Below are positions 59,814-64,000 of a stretch of 64,000 nt of DNA, one piece after another. A program made the translations under genes and the position numbers. The notes beneath the pieces are model-generated. The model saw only the letters and a list, made by a program, of their open reading frames with translations, did no database searches and was not told where the DNA came from. Position 1 is the stretch's first letter. The number at the start of each line of letters is the position of its first letter. Source of the stretch: Microbacterium ginsengiterrae (GTDB taxonomy: Bacteria > Actinomycetota > Actinomycetes > Actinomycetales > Microbacteriaceae); NCBI RefSeq assembly GCF_014205075.1, contig NZ_JACHMU010000001.1:868001-932000 (forward strand). The letters run 5' to 3'.

Positions 59814-61615
59814 TACACCGCGTACTGCTCGTCGGTGACCTCGTGGAGCGGGCGGAATCGGATGCTGCGCGGCTGACCGACGGTGCGGTATCGCGAGCGC
59901 CACTGCGACCAGTGCCGCTCGTCGTCCGCTCGCAGCAGGTCCTGCGCCGATGCGGTCTCGCCGCGCAGGGCGATCTCGTGGTCGACCAGCCCCGCCAGGA
60001 CCACCGGTCCTTCCAGGAAGGCGACGGTGTCCGGCTCGTCCGGGATCGGCACCGTCCGCAGTTCCCACGGGAGGGCGATGTCGATGCGTCGCTCTCCTCC
60101 GCCGTCGTGCGCCATGACGAGCGCGCCGCCTTCGATCTCGCTCGGAAGCGCGCCGGAGGTCATCGGCGCGGCGGAGCACCACTCCGGGATGCGGACGCGG
60201 ATGCGCCGCGGCGTCGCCGAGGAGACGGTCAGCCGGATCCGCAGAGCGGACGGCCGATGCAGGTCGCCAGCCGGTCCCGCGTTCGAATCCGGTCCGACGT
60301 AGGCGGCGTCGTCGATCGGGGTGACGCGCACGTCGACCTGCTCGTCGCCGATCATCAGTCGACCGCGGGCGGCGATGAACTGGGCGATCGTCACGGTGCC
60401 GTCATCGCCGGAGTAGAAGGAGAGCCCGGCGTGACGGGTGTGCGCCTGGACGAGTGTGCCGTGGCAGCACCAGAAGTCCTCGGTGGGGGTACCCCACTGC
60501 TTCCGCTCCCCCGCCGCCAGCGGCAGGAAGTACGCGACCATGCCGGTGCGCGGATCCTGCTGGGCGAGGATGCCGTTGTACAGGTTCCGCTCGATGTAGT
60601 CGGCGTAGGTGAGATCTCCGGTCCACCGGAGGAGGACGTCGGCGAGACGGATCATGTTGTACACCGCGCAGTGCTCCTGCGTCTTGTCGCCCCGACGTGC
60701 GGCGAAGGCGAACGGCGGCGTCCAGATCTCCCCCGAGGTCTGCCCTCCCGTGCAGAAGGTGCCGCGCCTGGTGACGGCCCAGTCCCAATACGCCTCGACG
60801 ATCCGGCGCCATCGGGTCTCGCCGGTGACCTCGTACGCGCGTGCCGCCCCGAGTGCCTCGGGGATGGTGGTGTTCGCGTGCATGTTCGTGAGCACGTCGC
60901 GTCCGTCGAGGAGCCCCTCGAACAGCGATCGCCGGTAATAGCGGTCCAGCAGCTCCTCGTACACCGGGTCACCGGTCGCCTCGAGGAGGTCCGCCCAGAC
61001 CTCCAGCATCCCGCCCGTCTCGACCTCGAGGATCCGCTGGAACGCCTCATCGTCGAAGCGGCGCACCCACCGCAGGAGTGCCTGCGACGCCTGCGTGGCC
61101 ATCACGAGGGCGCGCTCATCGCCGAGGTCGCGGTGGACGTCCACCAGCCCCATCAGCGTCTTGTGCATGTTGTACTGCGGCGCCCAGACGGCCAGGCCGT
61201 CCTCGAGACGGCGGAGGAAGGACGGTGGGATCGCCCACACCCACTCGCCGCCGTTCTCGCGCTGGCAGCGTTCGAGCCCGTCGAGCACGATGTCGAGCTT
61301 GGCCCGAAGGGCGGCATCGCCTGTCACCGCGATCTCGCGGGCGGCGGCGGACATCCAATGACCGAGGAAGTGCCCGCGCAGCTGCGCGCCGGGCGTCTCC
61401 CACCCCCAGTGCCTCTCGAGCCCTCGTGCAGCGGAGCTGTCCTTCGACGGCTGAAGGTGCCAGTCCTGGCTGCCGATGCCGGCCTCGAGGTAGTGGTTCT
61501 GAAGGAGGGCGTCCTCGCGCAGTGACATCAGATACTCGCGGTTGCGTCGCCGGCGGTCGTCGAACAGCCCTCGCTCGAGCTGTGCGGCGTCCAGCGGGAA
61601 GGGGGTGAGTGTCAT
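59789..61615 (-). CDS. GH127 beta-L-arabinofuranosidase (DUF1680)
   Basis: A 608-residue cytoplasmic GH127. The zinc-cysteine active site expected for the family is present: E314 and C316 (TQEHCAVYNM) and C383/C384 (DFWCCHGTL), with the candidate general acid E297 in GGQTSGEIW. It removes beta-L-arabinofuranose from arabino-oligosaccharides, complementing GH51. Start overlaps the upstream Gfo/Idh stop by four bases; last gene of a minus-strand operon. Confidence 0.92.
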   Translation of the reverse strand: MTLTPFPLDAAQLERGLFDDRRRRNREYLMSLREDALLQNHYLEAGIGSQDWHLQPSKDSSAARGLERHWGWETPGAQLRGHFLGHWMSAAAREIAVTGDAALRAKLDIVLDGLERCQRENGGEWVWAIPPSFLRRLEDGLAVWAPQYNMHKTLMGLVDVHRDLGDERALVMATQASQALLRWVRRFDDEAFQRILEVETGGMLEVWADLLEATGDPVYEELLDRYYRRSLFEGLLDGRDVLTNMHANTTIPEALGAARAYEVTGETRWRRIVEAYWDWAVTRRGTFCTGGQTSGEIWTPPFAFAARRGDKTQEHCAVYNMIRLADVLLRWTGDLTYADYIERNLYNGILAQQDPRTGMVAYFLPLAAGERKQWGTPTEDFWCCHGTLVQAHTRHAGLSFYSGDDGTVTIAQFIAARGRLMIGDEQVDVRVTPIDDAAYVGPDSNAGPAGDLHRPSALRIRLTVSSATPRRIRVRIPEWCSAAPMTSGALPSEIEGGALVMAHDGGGERRIDIALPWELRTVPIPDEPDTVAFLEGPVVLAGLVDHEIALRGETASAQDLLRADDERHWSQWRSRYRTVGQPRSIRFRPLHEVTDEQYAVYFPITRNR

Positions 61616-62736
61616 GCCTGCTCCTCGGTGAGCGATCGGGGGTCGGAGGCGGTGCGGTTCACCGTCGGCGTCCAGTCGGCGATGGTGCGGCGTTCCTCGT
61701 CGCCTTCGGCCGCGCTCAGTGCGGCGGCGAGCGCGGCAGCGAACACGTCATCGAGCAGAACCCGACGTCCGCTCTCCGCCGATGCGACGGCGGCCTCGAC
61801 CATCGCGAGGCTGCGGATGTTGCTGTCGATCTCGCCGGAGGGTCGCTGACCGCCCTCGAGCGCCACGACGAACTCGTCCAGAGCGGCATCCAGTCCTTCG
61901 AGCCCCGCGTCCAGAGCGAGGGCCACGGGCTCTCCCTCCCTGTCCTGGGTGCGCACACCCGCCTCACCGTCCCAGTCGGCCGAGCCGTGCGCGGCCGAAC
62001 CGCGCCATGATCCGTTCCAGGACGTGGTGAGCCCGTCGGCGCACCAACTGCCCGAGTACGAGAAGCGTGCGCCGCCCTCGAACTGGAACACGGCCTCGGC
62101 GGCGGCACCTCCGTCGTACCAGCTCCAGGACGGGTGGAACTCCTCGCAGTAGACCGACACCGGCTCGCGGTCCAACAGGAAGCGCGCCTGGTCGAAGCTG
62201 TGGATGGCCATGTCGACGAGGAGCGGATGCGGCATCCGATCACGGAACCCGCCGAACCGAGGGTTCTGGAAGAAGACGGTGCCGAGCTGCTCCGCACCGC
62301 CGGCATCCGCCAGGGCGCGACGGAACGCGCGGATGCCGCGGGAATGGCGACGCGACTGGCTCGTGGCGACGAGGACACCTGCGGCGCGGCTGAGTGCCGC
62401 CAGACGGATCGCCTCCGACACCGTGGGCGTGATCGGCTTCTCGCTGAGCACGGGAACCCCCGCCCGCACGGCGGCAGCGCTCACGGCGAAGTGCGCCTCG
62501 GGGATCGTGACGTTGAGGAGCATGTCCGCCGACGCGGCGTTCAGGGCGTCATCGACCGAGGTGAAGGTCGGCGCGTCCCACGACCGCTCATCCACGGCGG
62601 TGCGCGCGGCCCCGTCGGCCACATCGACGACGGCGGCGATCCGCAGATCGGCGCGCCGGTCGACGGCATCCAGCCAGGCCCGCCCCATCCCGCCGGCGCC
62701 GACGAGCAGGACATCGCGGACTCGGGTGCCGCTCAC
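61612..62736 (-). CDS. Gfo/Idh/MocA-family oxidoreductase
   Basis: A 374-residue member. [17 protein letters not shown] is the Rossmann motif, SEKPITPT carries the catalytic Lys and [15 protein letters not shown] keeps His and Asp. GTG 62736 is chosen because it overlaps the ThuA-like stop (GTGA). It forms, with the next gene upstream, a second dehydrogenase/ThuA pair. Confidence 0.86.
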   Translation of the reverse strand: MSGTRVRDVLLVGAGGMGRAWLDAVDRRADLRIAAVVDVADGAARTAVDERSWDAPTFTSVDDALNAASADMLLNVTIPEAHFAVSAAAVRAGVPVLSEKPITPTVSEAIRLAALSRAAGVLVATSQSRRHSRGIRAFRRALADAGGAEQLGTVFFQNPRFGGFRDRMPHPLLVDMAIHSFDQARFLLDREPVSVYCEEFHPSWSWYDGGAAAEAVFQFEGGARFSYSGSWCADGLTTSWNGSWRGSAAHGSADWDGEAGVRTQDREGEPVALALDAGLEGLDAALDEFVVALEGGQRPSGEIDSNIRSLAMVEAAVASAESGRRVLLDDVFAAALAAALSAAEGDEERRTIADWTPTVNRTASDPRSLTEEQA

Positions 62737-63497
62737 AGCGGCGTCCCGTCCCATTCGCGCGGGGTGTGGAAGTCGCCCGTCTCGTGCATCGCGATCCGCG
62801 GAGAGGTGCGGGGGCGATCCTGATGCGCCCAGCGGACGGCGTTGGCGAGCACCAGCTGGATGCTCGGGTCGTGATAGACCGGGTAGTCCTGGTCCCCCGG
62901 CGAGAAGTAGAAGATCCGCCCGTGGCCGCGCGAGAAGGTCATCCCGGATCGGAAGACCTCGCCGCCGGTGAAGCCCGATACGAAGACGAGGTCGTCCGGT
63001 GTGGGGACGTCGAAGAACTCGCCGTACATCTCCTGCGCCGGCAGCACGATCGGCTGAGGGACGCCCTGGGCGATGGGGTGCGTCGGCGCCACCGTCCACA
63101 CGAGTTCACGGTCGTCCCCCTGCCGCCAGCGCAACGAGCACGTCGTGCCCATCAGGGCGATGAAGATCTTCGAGAAGTGCGCGGAGTGCAGGGCGATGAG
63201 TCCCATGCCCCCGAGAACGTGGCGGTGCACGCGGGCGACGACCTCGTCATCGACGTCGTCGTGACGCATGTGCCCCCACCACAGCAGCACATCCGTCCGC
63301 TGCAGTCGCTCCTCGGTCAGCCCGTGCTCGGCGTCGTCGAACGTCGCCGTCTCGACGACGTCCGCGTCGCCCAGGTGCTGCCGGAGCGCAGCGGCGATCG
63401 TGCCGTGCATGGTGTCGGGATAGATCCGCTGCGGGACCGCGTCGACCTTTTCGTGATGGTTCTCGCCCCACACGAGCACGCGCACCGGGTCCGTCAT
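62733..63497 (-). CDS. ThuA-like domain protein
   Basis: A 254-residue ThuA-like protein: [19 protein letters not shown] at the start, [30 protein letters not shown], then [18 protein letters not shown] near the C-terminus. This second ThuA differs clearly from the one at 56.5 kb and belongs to the TrmB-like trehalose-utilisation subgroup found with Gfo/Idh proteins. Both ends overlap neighbours by four bases. Confidence 0.85.
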   Translation of the reverse strand: MTDPVRVLVWGENHHEKVDAVPQRIYPDTMHGTIAAALRQHLGDADVVETATFDDAEHGLTEERLQRTDVLLWWGHMRHDDVDDEVVARVHRHVLGGMGLIALHSAHFSKIFIALMGTTCSLRWRQGDDRELVWTVAPTHPIAQGVPQPIVLPAQEMYGEFFDVPTPDDLVFVSGFTGGEVFRSGMTFSRGHGRIFYFSPGDQDYPVYHDPSIQLVLANAVRWAHQDRPRTSPRIAMHETGDFHTPREWDGTPL

Positions 63498-64000
63498 CTC
63501 GTCTCCTCCGTCATCGTCGTGATCTCCAGCAACCGCGCGGCCGGCTCGTCCGGAAGCGTGAGCGTGATCAGCCCGTCGTCCGCCTCCCAGACGATATCGG
63601 CGGGCAGGCTCGTGGGGTAGAGGCAACGCACCGAGATCCGCGCCCCCGCATGCGCCGGCAGTGGGATGCGGACGGTCGTCGGTCCGCCGCGTCGCCACAC
63701 GGACACGTACGCACGCTCCCCCGCGTCCAATCCGAGAGCGACCGTGTCGTCACGCCACCCTGGAAGGCCGATGGGCCAGAACGGTGTCGCTCGGGGGAGA
63801 TCGCCGCGGATGCGCCCGTACAGGTCGATCGCCTCGCGCACGAGGCTGGTCTGCGCCGGCTCGAGCAGGTCGAGTCGACCGCCGAGGTGGATGCGCCCGA
63901 GCAGGCTGTTGACCATCGTGAACGCGATGCGCTCGTCGCTCCAGGTGCGGTCGGGGTACGCCCACACCGCGCCCTGCTCCGGGGTCACCGCGGTGGGGGC
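63494..64000 (-). CDS. GH36-like glycosidase, C-terminal fragment at window edge
   Basis: The last about 168 residues of a protein whose start lies beyond the window. [39 protein letters not shown] and [16 protein letters not shown] match the end of the barrel of clan-D (GH36-like) proteins, followed by a small beta-domain. Catalytic residues would lie outside. First visible gene of the minus-strand arabinoglycan operon, overlapping the ThuA-like gene by four bases. Confidence 0.65.
   Translation of the reverse strand, partial: APTAVTPEQGAVWAYPDRTWSDERIAFTMVNSLLGRIHLGGRLDLLEPAQTSLVREAIDLYGRIRGDLPRATPFWPIGLPGWRDDTVALGLDAGERAYVSVWRRGGPTTVRIPLPAHAGARISVRCLYPTSLPADIVWEADDGLITLTLPDEPAARLLEITTMTEETR

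Overview
This is high-GC DNA with short gaps, many ATGA/TGATG gene overlaps, leaderless or GTG/TTG-started genes and several sugar-catabolic clusters. It looks like a chromosomal segment of a free-living actinobacterium, most likely Microbacteriaceae (Microbacterium-like). That placement rests on gene content and style, not on a marker gene. I saw no rRNA, tRNA, CRISPR array, insertion sequence or phage gene.

Layout. (1) 1-8.2 kb: a lipid or cyclic-compound degradation cluster with acyl-CoA dehydrogenase, alpha/beta hydrolase, DUF3237, cyclase-family hydrolase, SnoaL-like protein, two SDRs, an NTF2-like/flavin monooxygenase fusion and a TetR regulator; CAAGCGCTTG-type inverted repeats sit in both divergent promoter regions. 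(2) 8.3-12.7 kb: the methylcitrate (propionate) operon, a GntR regulator followed by prpD, prpB and prpC. (3) 12.7-14.7 kb: a VOC protein, a DMT exporter and a CGNR-type regulator with a leaderless promoter. (4) 15.0-25.2 kb and 31.7-34.7 kb: a dispersed sugar system. It holds a cupin phosphosugar isomerase, FGGY kinase, 2-hydroxyacid dehydrogenase, shikimate-dehydrogenase-like protein, phosphotriesterase-like lactonase, an RbsABC-type importer, a sugar 3-epimerase-like protein, a fructose-6-phosphate-aldolase-like protein, a PfkB kinase, RbsD and a UTRA-type GntR regulator. Its three divergent promoter regions share an operator close to CCTGTAATTACAGG. (5) 25.6-31.7 kb: a complete non-phosphorylative L-fucose pathway (mutarotase, dehydrogenase, lactonase, fuconate dehydratase, 2-keto-3-deoxyfuconate dehydrogenase, diketo-hydrolase) with its own FadR-type regulator and an ACATCSGATGT operator. 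(6) 34.7-45 kb: a small membrane protein, an ACT protein, an aldo/keto reductase, a FadR regulator next to an aminotransferase-plus-ABC-importer operon, a DUF4407 protein and RlmN. (7) 45-54 kb: a GH95-like fucosidase, LacI regulator, CUT1 importer and GH36 alpha-galactosidase, with a shared GAGATCGATCTC operator. (8) 54-64 kb: a LacI regulator and an arabinoglycan block (GH51, GH127, three Gfo/Idh/MocA dehydrogenases, two ThuA-like proteins, the end of a GH36-like enzyme).

Taken together, regions 4-8 describe import of plant-derived oligosaccharides by ABC transporters, cytoplasmic hydrolysis by glycosidases without signal peptides, and oxidation of the released fucose, arabinose-type and other sugars. 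Long 3' gaps carry a recurring palindromic repeat family (14.7, 20.1 and 25.2 kb), one locus with an exact 100-bp tandem repeat. The best candidate for an undescribed system is the operator-linked sugar regulon of region 4, especially the kinase/2-hydroxyacid dehydrogenase/shikimate-dehydrogenase-like/lactonase operon. I cannot deduce its substrate from sequence.
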